A DNA stretch of 64,000 bases from Emiliania huxleyi CCMP1516. Taxonomy: Eukaryota > Haptophyta > Isochrysidales > Noelaerhabdaceae. A program made the position numbers and the translations under genes. The notes below the pieces were generated by a model. It had not been told where the DNA came from. It did not search any database and saw only the letters and a list, made by a program, of their open reading frames with translations. Location of the stretch: the NCBI RefSeq assembly GCF_000372725.1, contig NW_005195441.1, forward strand, positions 339,272-403,271, read 5' to 3'. Shown here piece by piece: positions 9,893 through 22,300 of this stretch (position 1 is the stretch's first letter; each line of letters opens with the position of its first letter).

Positions 9893-11503
9893 CCTCCGCA
9901 GCGCCAAGGCGGTCCTCGAGGCACACGAGGCGCACTGCAAGCAGATGGGTCCGCTCGACATCTCCGCCTGTTGGAGTGTGCTCGGCAGGCTGGCGCGGCG
10001 GGAGCCGGCCGAGCGGAATTGGCTGCGCTCGGTGCTGCGGCGCCACCCGGCCGCGCTGCAGCCGCTGCTCGACACGACGCGCCGCGAGCTGCCGCGCTTT
10101 GGCGCGAGGCCGGCCGCGTCGACGGCGCACGGCCTCGCGTCGCTGGCGGATGCGTCGGGATTCGGACCGAGCGAGGAGGTGTGGGATGGCGTCGCCGCCG
10201 CGGCGGGCGCCTCGCTGAGCGAGTGCAACTCGCTCGAGCTCTCGACGACGGTGTGGGCGTACGCGCGCGTGTCGCGCCCCGCGCCGGCGCTCTTCGATTC
10301 GGTCGCAGCGGAGTCGGAGCCTCGCATCGGCTCCTTCTCGCCGCAGGCGCTCTCAGAACCAGCAGCAACAGCACCGCCAACACAAACACAAACAAACACA
10401 CCACCACCAACACCACAACCACAACCAACACCACAACCACAACCAACACCAACACTTCCACCAACGCAACCACCAACAACACCGCCAACACCGACACCGC
10501 CACCGGCACCACCGGCGCCACCGTCTCCCCGCAGTCGCTCGCGAACACGGCGTGGGCCTTCGCGGCGGCGCGGCACCGCGCGCCCTCCCTCCTCACCGCT
10601 GTGGCGGCCGAGTCCGCCCCGCGCCTGCAAGCCTTCAAGCCGCTCGAGCTGGCCAACCTCAGCTGGGCGTAGTCCGCGCTAGAAGCGGAACAGGAGTCGA
10701 CTGATTACATAATGAATTGAGGGGAGAGGAATTCATTCGTACTCCGCGCTAGAAGCGGAACCCTTCGCCGCCTGCTCCCCTGCCGTCTCCTCCCTCGCTG
10801 CCCTCTCCCTTACCGCCTCCTCCCTCGCCGCCGCCTCCTTCGCCGCCTGCTCCCCTGCCGTCTCCTCCCTCGCTGCCCTCTCCCTTACCGCCTCCTCCCT
10901 CGCCGCCGCCTCCTTCGCCTCCTCCTCCCTCGCCGCCTCCTCCCTCGCCGCCTCCTCCCTCGCCGCCTCCTCCTTCGCCGCCAGGCTACAAACACGGGCA
11001 GGCTAGTAGTGACGCACGGGCGGAGCGCACGTTGATGTCTTCCAACCAGCGCTCGAGCGGACTCGCACTCCGCCGCATTCGCCCGCGTGTCCCGCTGTGT
11101 TTGCGGTCGTCGTCGCAGCCCGTGTATTCACGCGGTGCTCTGAACACACTGCGCACATCACCGTACTCCCGCCCTCATGTCGGCGTACTCGGCAACATAG
11201 GTACGCCACGGCGCGGCACTTGAATTCGTTAATTAATGGATGAATGTACCCATAGGTACGCCACGGCGCGGCACGCCGCTCCAAGCTTGCTCGAGGCGAT
11301 CGCCGGCGAGGCGACGCCGCGGCTCGGCCAGTTCAACCCGCAGCAGCAGCGGAAGTTCCATGCCACCTTCTACGAACCTTCTATGAACCTTCTAGGCCAG
11401 TTCAACCCGCAGCAGCTCTCGTGCCTCGCCTGGTCGTACGCAAAGGCGGGGCACGCCAACGCGCGCCTCGACGCCGCCGTGGCTGCAGAGGCGTCGGATA
11501 GAT

Positions 11504-11581
<78 letters not shown>

Positions 11582-13167
11582 CTAGATAGATAGATAAAGC
11601 CGAGGAAGGCGAAACACAGTCCAACCAACGACTGGGACACCAACGCGGTATGGGTGGGCGCTAGACGGGCGATGACGGCCACACAGGAGCGACACACAGA
11701 GCCACAAGACAAGACACTCAGCCAACGGGGCGGCTGCCACACATTAGGCGTGCGCTCGCCGCGCCGCGTTCGGCCCGCGCCCCTAGAAGCGGAACACGCA
11801 TTCTTGTATCCCAACCAGCACTCGAGAGGACACGTACTCCGCTGTTCCGCCGCATTCCGCTGTGTTCCGCTGTGTTCCGCTGTCGTCACTGCCTGCCTTC
11901 TTCTCGTTGTACTCACGCGCTGCTCCGAAGACGCTGCTCTGACGTATTCTGCCTCTAGGCCCGCACCAGCTGTCGGCGATCGCGTGGGCGTACGCGAGCA
12001 GCGGGTCGGCGGCGGCGCCGCAGCTGCTCGACGGCATCGCTGGCGAGGTGACGGCGAGATAGCCGAGATCTGGCCGAGGTGTGCCCGAGGTGTGGCCTAG
12101 ATGCAGATCTCTCTCTTGCAAGAGGCCGCGATCTCCCCTCAACCTCGCCGCAATCTCCCCACGACCTCGCCGCAGGTGACGGCGAGGCTGTCCGACTTTT
12201 CGCCGCAGCACCTCGCGACGGCCGCCTGGGCGTACGGCCGCGCTAGCGGGGGCAGGGGCGGCGAGGCGGCGCCGGCGGTGCTGGACGCGCTTGCGGCGGA
12301 GGCGGCGCCGCGGCTGCCTCGCTTCTCCGCCCGCGGGTACCTCCCCAGATCTCCCCAGATCTCCCCAGATCTCCCCTGATCTCCCCATATCTCCCCAGAT
12401 CTCCCCAGATCTCCCCAGATCTCCCCAGATCTCCCCATATCTCCGCCCGCGGGCTCGCTACCGTAGACCCTCCCTTTCCTGCTTGGCAGCCTCTCTGCAC
12501 TCCCGTTGGCGTCTCAGGCTGCACGCTCTCTCACGGGCTACCCGTTCCCCTCACTCCCCGGCGTGTGCTCCTTGCCTGCTCGCGCAGTCAGCGGCGTCCA
12601 CTGCATGCGCATCTGTATTCTCGCGATGGCCTTCTATCTCCCATCCCCATATCTCCCCATATCTCGCAGGCTCGCTACCATCGCGATGGCCTTCTCTCGC
12701 GCCGGCCAGCCCGCGCCGGCGCTGCTTGATGCGCTCGCCGCCGAGGCGGCGCCGCGGCTGCGCGAGTTCTCGACTCACGAGCTGGCCAACCTGGCCGCCG
12801 CCTTCGCCACCGCGGGCCACGCCGCCCCGGCGCTGCTGGATGAGATCGCGATCGAGGCGGCGCCGAGGCTGCATGAGTTCGACTCGGAGCAGCTGCGCAT
12901 CACGGCGAGGGCCTACGCGACCGCAGGCGGCCGGCAGCTAGCATGGGCAGATCTGGGGAGTTCTGGGGGGTTCTGAGGAGTTACGATGGAGATATGGGGG
13001 AGATATGGGAAGCGTTTGCTGCACGATCTCGGCACGATCTCGGCTCAATCTCGGGTCGATCTCGGCCCGATCTCGGCTGCATAGGCCACGCCGCCCCCGC
13101 GCTGCTCGGCGCCATCGCCGCGTCCGAGCGGCGCGGTGGCCAGCAGCACAGCGAGGCTGCTGCCTGA
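9873..13167 (+). CDS. Organellar RNA-binding-type helical repeat protein (heptatrico/octotricopeptide-like), 462 aa
   Basis: Nine exons join in frame: 9873-10346, 10535-10668, 11256-11326, 11396-11490, 11748-11772, 11959-12047, 12176-12336, 12670-12926 and 13085-13167. From residue ~110 on, the protein is a chain of about 37-residue helical repeats of the form LANTAWAFAxARHxAPxLLxA followed by AAExAPRLxxF. Repeats like this are known from FASTK/RAP-type proteins that bind organelle RNA in algae and apicomplexans; no C-terminal RAP domain is seen here. Donors are GC, GT, GC, GC, GC, GT, GT and GC. Exon 5 is only 25 nt. Introns 2 and 5 are family A introners, intron 4 holds another dispersed repeat plus a CA microsatellite, and introns 2, 3, 6 and 7 carry duplicated exon edges. 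Plastid or mitochondrial location is inferred from the family. Confidence 0.8.
10669..11255 (+). repeat. Introner family A, complex copy in intron 2
   Basis: The intron opens GTAGTCCGCGCTAGAAGCGG, restarts with the same CGCTAGAAGCGGAAC at about 10747, then contains a tandem array of CTCCTCCCTCGCCGC (about 10770-10980) and the family A interior (CCAACCAGCGCTCGAG). It ends with two copies of the acceptor plus exon edge GGTACGCCACGGCGCGGCAC (11200 and 11255). Confidence 0.75.
11503..11578. repeat. CA microsatellite in intron 4
   Basis: An uninterrupted run of CA dinucleotides, about 37 repeats, lies just inside the fourth intron of the helical repeat gene. Confidence 0.95.
11773..11958 (+). repeat. 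Introner family A, 186-bp copy as intron 5
   Basis: The intron starts GCCCGCGCC then CCTAGAAGCGGAACACGC and ends TTCTGCCTCTAG; the next exon begins GCCCGCACC. The near-identical 8-9 bp on both sides look like a target duplication whose left copy gives the GC donor. Confidence 0.85.
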
Positions 13168-13881
13168 AGCCGCACCATCGCTCGTGAACGGTGTGCGGCG
13201 CGAATCCCCACTCCCCGGTCTTGGGGATCCCCGCTCTCCGCGTCTGTGCCGGGCCGCCTCACGCGTAGCCCCCCTCCCCCGTGCCACTTTACTTGCTACC
13301 ACCCTCTCCACTTGCGCGCTTGATGTACAGATCCACCTTCTGCACCCGGGTGCGCTGAACCGCTTTGACTTTTGTCAGCCGACTTTTAGTTTTTAGCTGT
13401 GTGCCTCTCTGGACTCTGTCTGCGGTTATGTTTGAGCAGAGAGCACGCGCTTTTTTGTTCCGTGCTAGATAGGGCTCACACTCAGACAGACAATTTTGGC
13501 GCACTGGCACTAACACAGGTACTTTACACACCATGGGAGCCGCCTTTTACGACGCGTGCCCCTTGCAGGCCCTAACCCCGCCGCCGTGTGCGTTATCGAA
13601 TTATGTGTGCAATCGCGTGCTTTCTGTGAGAGACATGAGAGCTGAGTTCAGGCACTCACATATTCGTTTTTTCTAAAAAGAGTTGTACGTACGTACTTAT
13701 AGCTTACTGGGAGAAAAAAAAGAGAGAGGGGGTGAGAGTTGTACGTTTAGATTCTGCATATTGAACGCATTCATCGACAATATAGCACGCCACTTCGCTC
13801 GCGTCTGCATATCGGGTTTCAATTCGCCCGCGTCCGTTCCTATTGCAACTTTGGGTGACCGAACTTCCAACCGAGTGAGGG
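13168..13881. other. Intergenic
   Basis: No gene is seen. The only recognisable item is the inverted copy (13560-13660) of the dispersed repeat at 6412-6505. A thymine- and purine-run-containing stretch (13380-13480, 13670-13740) fits UTR or promoter sequence but shows no diagnostic signal. Confidence 0.5.
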
Positions 13882-14328
13882 ATGATCAGCGCTGTCGGCG
13901 GGGCTCCCTCTCGGCTCCCGTGTGTCTGTGTGGCCCTCGCGCTGCTCCTTCTCGCCGCGCTCAGCGTCTCTCCGGCCCGACGGCTGCTCGTCGTGCCAAG
14001 TGCAGAGGAGAGGTCATGGTTCCCGATTGATATTGGCATCCCGAGTCTTTTCGGCGGCGGAGAACCCGAGGTCGCAGCTGCGCCGGCTGTTGCTGGTGAA
14101 GCACGCGGCACATCAATCGATGAAATCGTAGCAGAACAGGCCGAGATGAAGGCAGACATTGCGGATCTTGTGCAGTCCACTCGAGAGATAATGCAGTTTG
14201 TGGGCATGGTGCTGCCGCCTCCTCCTCCACCACCGTCGGCACCGACGCCGCCGACGCCGCCGCCCCTGCCGCCGCCACCAGCGCCGCCGCCACCAGCACC
14301 GCCGCCGCACATCCACATCGAGAGCTAG
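13882..14328 (+). CDS. Small secreted or membrane-anchored protein with polyproline tail, 148 aa
   Basis: A single-exon ORF. Residues 14-30 (VCVALALLLLAALSVSP) form a clear signal peptide or signal anchor. A middle section (residues 75-100) is helical and acidic (SIDEIVAEQAEMKADIADL). From residue ~110 the chain is almost entirely proline with Ala/Thr breaks, ending HIHIES. Proline-rich tails like this occur in algal cell-surface and wall proteins, but no family is recognised. It faces away from the membrane protein gene on the other strand, which ends 378 bp downstream. The ATG at 13882 is the first in frame. Confidence 0.6.
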   Translation: MISAVGGAPSRLPCVCVALALLLLAALSVSPARRLLVVPSAEERSWFPIDIGIPSLFGGGEPEVAAAPAVAGEARGTSIDEIVAEQAEMKADIADLVQSTREIMQFVGMVLPPPPPPPSAPTPPTPPPLPPPPAPPPPAPPPHIHIES

Positions 14329-14705
14329 TCGACGCGGTCGTGACTGTCGCTGCAGGCCCCATGCCAGTCGCGCTGCCGCTCGCGGCGGCGGGTGAGATCG
14401 CGACCGAGCTCCAGCGCCGCGGCGCCAGAGCGCAGAGGACCGGCGACCGCCGTCATCGACATCGTGTCTCGTGTCTCGTGTCTGATTAAGATTATGTAGA
14501 GACAAGAGAGTGCGTCCTTTTGTGACCTGTGTCTTTCGTTTTGTGAGAGAGTTGAGGAGGGCCGGCGCTGACGTAAAACACGTAATACGAACTCGTACAT
14601 CCCGTAGCTGACACGTCTGGCGAGTGATTGAGAGATGGACTCCGGTGAGTAATATATGCGACTCCGCGAATACTGACGTCTGTACGTCCAGGGAGAACAA
14701 AGGCC
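14329..14705. other. Convergent intergenic gap
   Basis: Contains the 3' ends of two convergent genes. GTGTCTCGTGTCTCGTGTCT is a small tandem repeat near 14465. No gene or clear terminator is seen. Confidence 0.5.
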
Positions 14706-17700
14706 TCAGTCCTGCTTCGGCTTGGACGCGGCCTCGGCGCCCGCCACCGCGTCGTTGACGATCCGGCTCAGCTCCTCGGCGGTCTTCTCGGCGTCGGACT
14801 TCTCCCGGTACCGCGCGGTGATGCCCCCCACCGCGGCGATGAGGCCCGACTCGACCACCATCGCCGAGAGGCTCTCGCGCCGCCAGCCCGACAGCGCGAC
14901 GAGGATGAAGGCGGCGCCGAGCGAGACCATGGCGAGCAGCGCGAGGCCGTACAGCAGGATCTGCCGCGCGGAGAAGCCGGCGGCGACGAGCGCCTGCTCC
15001 GTCACGATCTCGGGTCCTCTCGGGTCCTCTCGGCGCATCGCACTCTCGGGTGGCTCTCGGCGACGAGCGCCTGCTCCATCACGGCGTCGAGCACCTCCTC
15101 CCACCCCGCCTCGAACTCGCCGAGCGAGACGGTGCCCTCGCCGTCGACGTCGAGCTGCGCGTGCAGCGCCACGAGCGCGCCCTTCTGCAGCGGCAGCTCG
15201 AGCGTCTCGAAAAAGTACTCGAACTCGGCCATCGAGATGAGGTCGTCGCGGTCGCGGTCTATTCACAGTGCTCGCTGTGAATGAGATCCCTCCCCTGCCC
15301 CGCCCCGAGCCTGGAAGGCCCCCACTACTGCCACTGCACTGCTACTGCTGCTGCTCCTGCTGCTCCTGCTGCTGCTAGAACTACGGGCCCCCTCCCCCAA
15401 CGCCACCGAGCGTGTCGAAGATCGTCGAGGCGTCGACCGGCTCCGCCTCGCCCTCGCCCGCCCGCCCGCCCTGCCACAGCCCGCGCCCCTGCACCGCGCG
15501 CAGCCGCTTCTCCTCCGCCGTGAGCGACTCGAGCTCCGCCTTCGCGACAGCGGCCGCCGCCGGGTCGGACAGCGTGTCCCGCTGATAGTCCTCGACGAGA
15601 GCCGCGCGCTGGATCGCGAGCGCGGCGAGCCGGACGCGCCTAGACAGCCTCCGAGACACGTCCGAGACACGCCCGAGACACCTCCTCGAGGGCGGCGAGC
15701 CGGCTTGCGCGCGTGTGCAGCATCCGGTCGAGCGCCGTGCGCACCTGATTAGTGTTAATTAGTGTTAATTGGTGTTGATCAGTGTGAATCAGTGTTAATT
15801 AGTGTTAATTCGTGTTAATTAGCATCCGCTCGAGCGCATTGCGCACCCACGCGCGGAAGCGGCGCGCGGCGCGCATCATCGCGCTCGTCCACCACGCGAC
15901 GGCCGAGACGGTGGTGAGGATGGCGGTGCCTGATTGGTGTTCATTCATGTGGTCAACTAGTGGCAATTCGTGTTCATTCGTGTTGATTAGGCTGGGGATC
16001 GCGGTGCCGAAGGCGAGGAAGCGGGTCGGGTCGAGCGCCGCGGCGAGGACGACCCAGCAGCAGACCATCATGGCGAGCGAGCAGTAGAGCCAGATGTGCA
16101 GCGTGAAGAGGGCGGAGTACGCGTACCTGCGACATGTCTCGGACATGTCGCGGACGCGTCCCGGACATGTGCGGCGTGGAGAGGGCGGATCAAGGTCTCG
16201 GCAATCTCTTGGCGATGTCTCGTGGCGCTCTCTCGGCGCTCTCTCGGCGCTCTCTCGGCGATCTCTCGGGGCGATCTCTCGGCGATCTCTCGGCGATCTC
16301 TCGGCGATCTCTCGGCGATCTCTCGGCGATCTCTCGGGGCGATCTCTCGGGGCGATCTCTCGGGGCGATCTCTCGGCGACTTCTCGAGCCTCACGCCGCG
16401 GATGAGGTAGCGCGCCATCGGCGGGCACGCCTTCTCGTCGACGTCCGCATAGTACAGCAGCAGACGCACCTGCGGGACGCGTCTCGGACATGTCGCGGAC
16501 GTGTCCGAGAGATGTCCGCCGGAGAGAGGGCACCCCTCGCCAGCGTGGCGATGCAGACCGCGAGCCACTCGTAGAGCACGCCCTCCACGAGTGGCAGCAG
16601 GTACAGGTCTCCGCTCGCCTACTCGATCATTCCACGGTGTGATTCTTCGGTCGTTCGAGTGGCAGCAGGTAGAGGCCTCCTCCGCTCGCCCGCTGCTGCA
16701 GCAGAGTGAAGAAGTTTGGCCGAAAGAGGTCGAGCGAGATCTCGGGCTCCGCGCCTAACCAATAAGCGAGCAGCGGATCATGAACTGGTGAGGAGAATCA
16801 CCCTCCCCTACCCCACGGTCCCCGAACCCACCCTCCCCCTACCCCACGGTCCCCGAACCCACCCTCCCCTACCCCACGGTCCCCGGGCTCGGCGCCGTGT
16901 ACGGTGGGCGGCGCCACGGTGACGGCCCACAAGTCCTGCACGCGCATCACGAAGACGAGGAGCAGCAGCGGCAGCGGTACGAAGATGCACAGGTGGAAGA
17001 AGGGCGCGGCGGCCGCGATGGCGTACCACGACGGCGAGGGCAGGCCGTGCACTCCTTCGGGGCCGAAGCAGCGCCCCCCGCACCACGACGAGCCCGCCAC
17101 GCCGCCTGCTCACACAGCCCTTGAGTCATCCCCCCCGCCACTCCTCTCCTCCAGCCGGCCGCGGCAGCAGTCGCCGCCGCCGCCGCCGCCGCCGCGCGCG
17201 CCCCCCGCGGCCACCCACGCGCCGCCGTACACGACGCGCACGCGCACGGCGGGGAAGAACTCGGCCGCCGTGGGCAGCGCGCTCGCCCAGAGCTGCCCGT
17301 CGAGCGAGACGGCGGGGCGGCCTTCTCTCTTACACCACGCCTCGAAGCGGGAGGCGAAGCCGACGCTGACGGCCTTCTGACCCGCCTCCTCCCCCACCGC
17401 CTCGCGGTCGTCCAAGTCGATGAACTCGCGGCCGCTGCCGAGCTCGCACTGGTCGAAGATGAAGTCGGCGAGCGCCTTCGGCATCGTTATCATCATCATC
17501 ATCATCATTATCATGGGGAGGAAGCCGCGCGGATGGAGCGTTGGAAAGAATTGGAGCCCCCACTGGAAAGGATTGGATAGAACCTGGACCGCCGTGTCCT
17601 CCAGAATGCGGAAGCCCCCTCTCGACAGGCTTCCACTTGCGCGCGAGAGCCACTGGAAGGCCATTCGATGATTGCTGGAAGGCCATTGAAAGCCATTCGA

Positions 17701-19300
17701 TGATTGCGGGAGAGCCCTCGAGGCCAGTCGGAGTGGGGGGGCCGCGATCTCGTGTGATTCTCGGCGACTGTTGGGAAGCGCCTCGGCGTGCTCGCGCGGC
17801 AGCTCCTCGGGCAGCGCCGCCTCGGCCAGCCAGCCCCGCGTGAGCACCCGCTCCAAGGCGGGTGGCGCCCCTCCGCCGCGCGACCATTCCCGCGCCGCCG
17901 GAGAGAGCGGCGAGAACGGGCTTCGCGGTGTGCTCGCGGCGAGCGGGCCCGCCCTCTTCCACGCGAGACCGCGGATCCGGCGCGCCTGACGGCCATCTCC
18001 CCATACCTCCGCATATCCAGGTATATCTCGGGGCCAGCAGGCTCCAGGTCGTGCGAGATTGCCCGAGACCATCACTACTCAGGTGCGGCTGGTATGCGCC
18101 TCCCCGCTGGCGGACCACATCTCCCCATATCTCCCCCCGAGCACGCCGGTCCGACCTTTGGAAGGCACGCTCTGCGCCATACACCTCGGTCCTGCCTCGG
18201 CCACGTCTCGACGCTGACGGACGCGCGCGTCGCCGACCGTTCATCTCGGCCGCATCTCGGCCGCATCTCGGCCGCATCTCGGCCGCATCTCGGCCGCATC
18301 TCGGCTACATCTCGGCTACATCTCGGCCGCATCTCGGCCGCATCTCGGCCGCATCTCGGCCGCATCTCGGCTACATCTCGGCTACATCTCGGCCGCATCT
18401 CGGCCGCATCTCGGCCGCATCTCGGCCGCATCTCGGCTACATCTCGGCCGCATCTCGGCCGCATCTCGGCTACATCTCGGCTACATCTCGGCCGCATCTC
18501 GGCTACATCTCGGCCGCATCTCGGCCGCATCTCGGCCGCATCTCGGCCGCATCTCGGCCGCATCTCGGCTACATCTCCGCGCCGTGTGCGTCTGCATCGT
18601 CAGCCCCCCGCGCCTGGAGCCGAGCCCGCGGTCGAAGCGGATCTCGCGCAGCAGCTGCAGATCAGAAGGCGGGAGGTTGCCACATGCCAACAAGGTCGGA
18701 GAGTGTATTCGGGCAGACTACTGCTACTGCAGCAGTTCGACTCTGAGTGGTGGTTCAAGAGCAAGCAGGCAGGACGTGCCGCACGCCTTGTCCGTCGAGA
18801 GGGGGTTGATCTCGTTCTGCGTGCAGAAGAGCACGTACAGCGTGTAAAAGTCCTACGCGCTCATTATGCCAACCTCAGGGCGCGAATACGGGTATCGTGC
18901 AGGCGTACTCAGAGCACCGCGTGAATACGAGGGGGGGCGAAGACAGTGAATACAGCGGGATACGACCGAATGCGGCTGAGTGCGTGTCCTCTCGAGAGCT
19001 GGTTGGGAGACAAGAGGACGATTCCGCTTCTAGGGTAAAAAAAAGTCCTCGAAGGTGGCGAGCGGCGCGCGCGGGTCGGTCCGGCGCACGTTTGCGGACA
19101 CGAAGGCGCGGAAGCCGCGCGAGCCGGAGAGGAAGTACTGGCGGAGCGGGATGAGGGTGAGGTCGTCGATGAGCACGAACATCGAGTAGAAGATGCAGCC
19201 GAGGCTCCGCGGCGGCTTGGGGAGCTTCTCGCCCAGCCCCTCAAGCAAGTGCCTAGCGGACCAGCGTCCGGGGGCAGCCTCGTGGAACGGGCCGTGGGAC

Positions 19301-19349
<49 letters not shown>

Positions 19350-22300
19350 TCTCTCTCTCCCTCTCTCTCTCTCTCCCTCTCTCTCTCTCTCTCTGAANNN
19401 NNNNNNNNNNNNNNNNNNNNNNNNNNNNNNNNNNNNNNNNNNNNNNNNNNNNNNNNNNNNNNNNNNNNNNNNNNNNNNNNNNNNNNNNNNNNNNNNNNNN
19501 NNNNNNNNNNNNNNNNNNNNNNNNNNNNNNNNNNNNNNNNNNNNNNNNNNNNNNNNNNNNNNNNNNNNNNNNNNNNNNNNNNNNNNNNNNNNNNNNNNNN
19601 NNNNNNNNNNNNNNNNNNNNNNNNNNNNNGGGGAGAGGGAGGGGAGAGGGAGGGGAGAGGGAGGGGAGAGGGAGGGGAGAGGGAGGGGAGAGGGAGGGGA
19701 GAGGGAGGGGAGAGGGAGGGGAGAGGGAGGGGAGAGGGAGGGGAGAGGGGAGGGGAGAGGGGAGGGGAGAGAGGAGGGGAGAGAAGAGGAGAGGGGAGGG
19801 GAGGGGAGAGGGAGGGGAGGGGAGAGGGAGGGGAGGGGAGAGGGAGAGAGGAGGGGAGAGGAGAGGAGAGAGGAGGGGAGAGAAGAGAAGAGGAGAGGGG
19901 AGGGGAGAGGAGAGGGGAGGGGAGAGGAGTACCCGTCCACCGCGTCGCCAAGCAGCAGCAGCTCGCCGCGCAGCTCCTGCCATCCCGCGAGCGACTTGCG
20001 CACCTGCTCGTGCGCGTCGATCACCAGCCGCAGCGTGAACTCGTCGCGCGCGCCCAGCTCGCTCGCGTTCGCCTGCGCCTCGGCGATGGCGTCCGCGACC
20101 TCGTCCACCGACGGAAGCGGCTGCGACCGGTCCCACAGCAGGCAGCCCTGTTCACACCTCACCAGTGTGAAAGAGGCGCGGTCGTCCGCAAGGTCGCGGG
20201 TGGACGGGCGGCGTGGTGCGGCACGCCGTGTTGAGGAGGCGCACGCGCTCCTGCAGCACGTCCGCCGACAGCAGCCCGGCGGAGAGGAGCAGCAGGTCGG
20301 ACGGGAGCAGCGCGACGAAGGCCGGCTCGGTCACGTACACGAACTTGAGCCGCGGCACTCCCGGCCTACGTCGTGTGAGCGTCGCCAACCTCAGGTCATC
20401 TCTCCCCACATCTCCCCACATCTCCCCATACAGACCTCGCGCGGGCAGGTACTTGCGGCCGATGCGCGTGTCGTATCTCCCCACATCTCCCCATATCTCC
20501 CCATATCTCCCTCGGGGGCGCTGCGTTGTGTGAGTACGCGGAGACGGTCTTGTGCAGCGTCTTCAGAGCACCGCGGGAAGAAAGACACGGTGAATACAGC
20601 GGAATGCGGCGGAATGCCGCGGAGTGCGTGTCGCTCGAGTGCTGGTTGGGAGACAGGAACGCGTGGGGAGACAGGAACACACTGTTTCCGCTTCTACGAG
20701 CCCCGGCCCGCCGACCACGTCGACGGTGACGAACCCCGGCCGGGCCGACGTGCGCAGCCCTGGGTTCGGGTACCGTGGGGTAGGGGAGGGTGGGTTCGGG
20801 TACCGTGGGGGTAGGGGAGGGTGGGTTCGGGTACCGTGGGGGTGGGGGAGGGGTGGGCTCCGTAGTCCGGCCGGACGTCGGCGATCAGCCGCTGCGCGTC
20901 GAGCTGCGCGAGCCTCCAGTTGTCGGGCCGCGCGGCCTGGTCGAGGAGCTGCGGCGCCGTCTCGTTGCTCGCCGCGACCTCGCCGCCCATGAGCTGCAGC
21001 AGCCGCTCGAAGGAGTGGTACGCCGCCGCGCCTGCTGAGTGAACGAGTGGATCCGTCCATGGGACGTGTCAGCCGTCACCGACACGCGGGGCATGTCTGT
21101 GGGCGCCTAAGGGGTGAATGAGTGGATCAGTCCTTGAGCTGCAGCAGTCACTCGAGGGAGTGGTGCGCCGCCGCGCCCGGCTCGCCCGGCTCTGCCTGCG
21201 CCAGCGTCACCATCACCTCGCCGCCGTCCGAGAAGAGGCTGCCGACCTGGCGGGAAGGTTCCAAGAAGCTTCCGAGAGGGTTCCGAGAAGGTTCCGAGAA
21301 GAGGCTGCCGACCTGGCGGGAAGGTTCCAAGAGGCTTCCGAGAGGGTTCCGAGAAGGTTCCGAGAAGAGGCTGCCGGCCTCGTCCGGCGGCGAGGGCGGC
21401 GAGGGCAGCAAGTCCGCGTACAGCCGCTCGTAGCAGCCCGCGCCCGGCTTGCCCATCAGCCAGGTGTAGTTGAGCCGCACCTGTTCACAATCAGTCGCCG
21501 GTCCCTAGCCTATGGATTGAGAGGTCCCCCGCCCCGCAAGTGTTGTCGGGCCGCGCACCACATTCTCAAAGTACTCGGCCTGCGGCAGGTTGAAGCGGTC
21601 GATCTCGCCGAGCCGCTCGTCCTCGAGCGGCGGGAAGAGGAGGAACGTCTCGGCGGCGCAGTTGCTCCGCTGGGGACAGTTGCCGCCGCAGCAGCGCAGC
21701 TCGGCCATCGCGGCGGCCGCCTCGGCCGCCGAGACGTAGTAGTCGCCGTTGGTGTCGGTGGAGGAGAGGGCGACGCGGTAGGCGTACGAGTCGCCGCTGC
21801 CGCGCACGGCCTCGTCGGCGTCGCACTCGGCCCACGGGTCCGCACCTGTTCACTCACGCACTGCGTACTACCGGCTGCGCGTAGGAACTGATGCCCTCGG
21901 CCCGCGGGTCCGCACCGCGCGAGAGAGATATGGGAGATATGGGGAGATATGGGGAGATATGGGGAGATATGGGGAGATATGTCCGCACCGCGCGAGAGAG
22001 ACGCCCTGTCTGGAGGCAAGTCGGTCGAGTAGCAGACCCGGCCAGCGGGCTGGCGGTAGGTGAGCTGCGAGGACCTGATGGCCAACCACCAGTTCATCAC
22101 TCATTGCCCCACCGTTAAGGGCCGGCGGCAGGTGAGCCGCGAGGACCTGATGAGCGATTGATTCAGAGCTGGACCGGTTGATTACCTCAGGGCCGGCGGC
22201 AAGTGAGTTGCGAGCGCGTGTTGGTCGAGGGGAGCTGCAGCAGGTAGACGGAGCCGGCGCCGAGCGCCTGGAGTCGCAGTTACGCATTCACTGGTCGAGT

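Noticed and set aside
10347..10534. Thr/Asn-rich or Pro/Thr-rich coding segment in the helical repeat gene
   Set aside because: It is a CCA/CAA-repeat intron: exon joins at 10346 and 10535 restore the repeat consensus FSPQSLANTAWAF.
18243..18572. Regular repeats considered as a CRISPR array
   Set aside because: Units are contiguous 11-mers without spacers; this is a eukaryotic intronic minisatellite.
18909..20162. Long minus-strand ORF across the N gap
   Set aside because: It runs through Ns and CT/GA simple repeats; only its two ends contain real exons.
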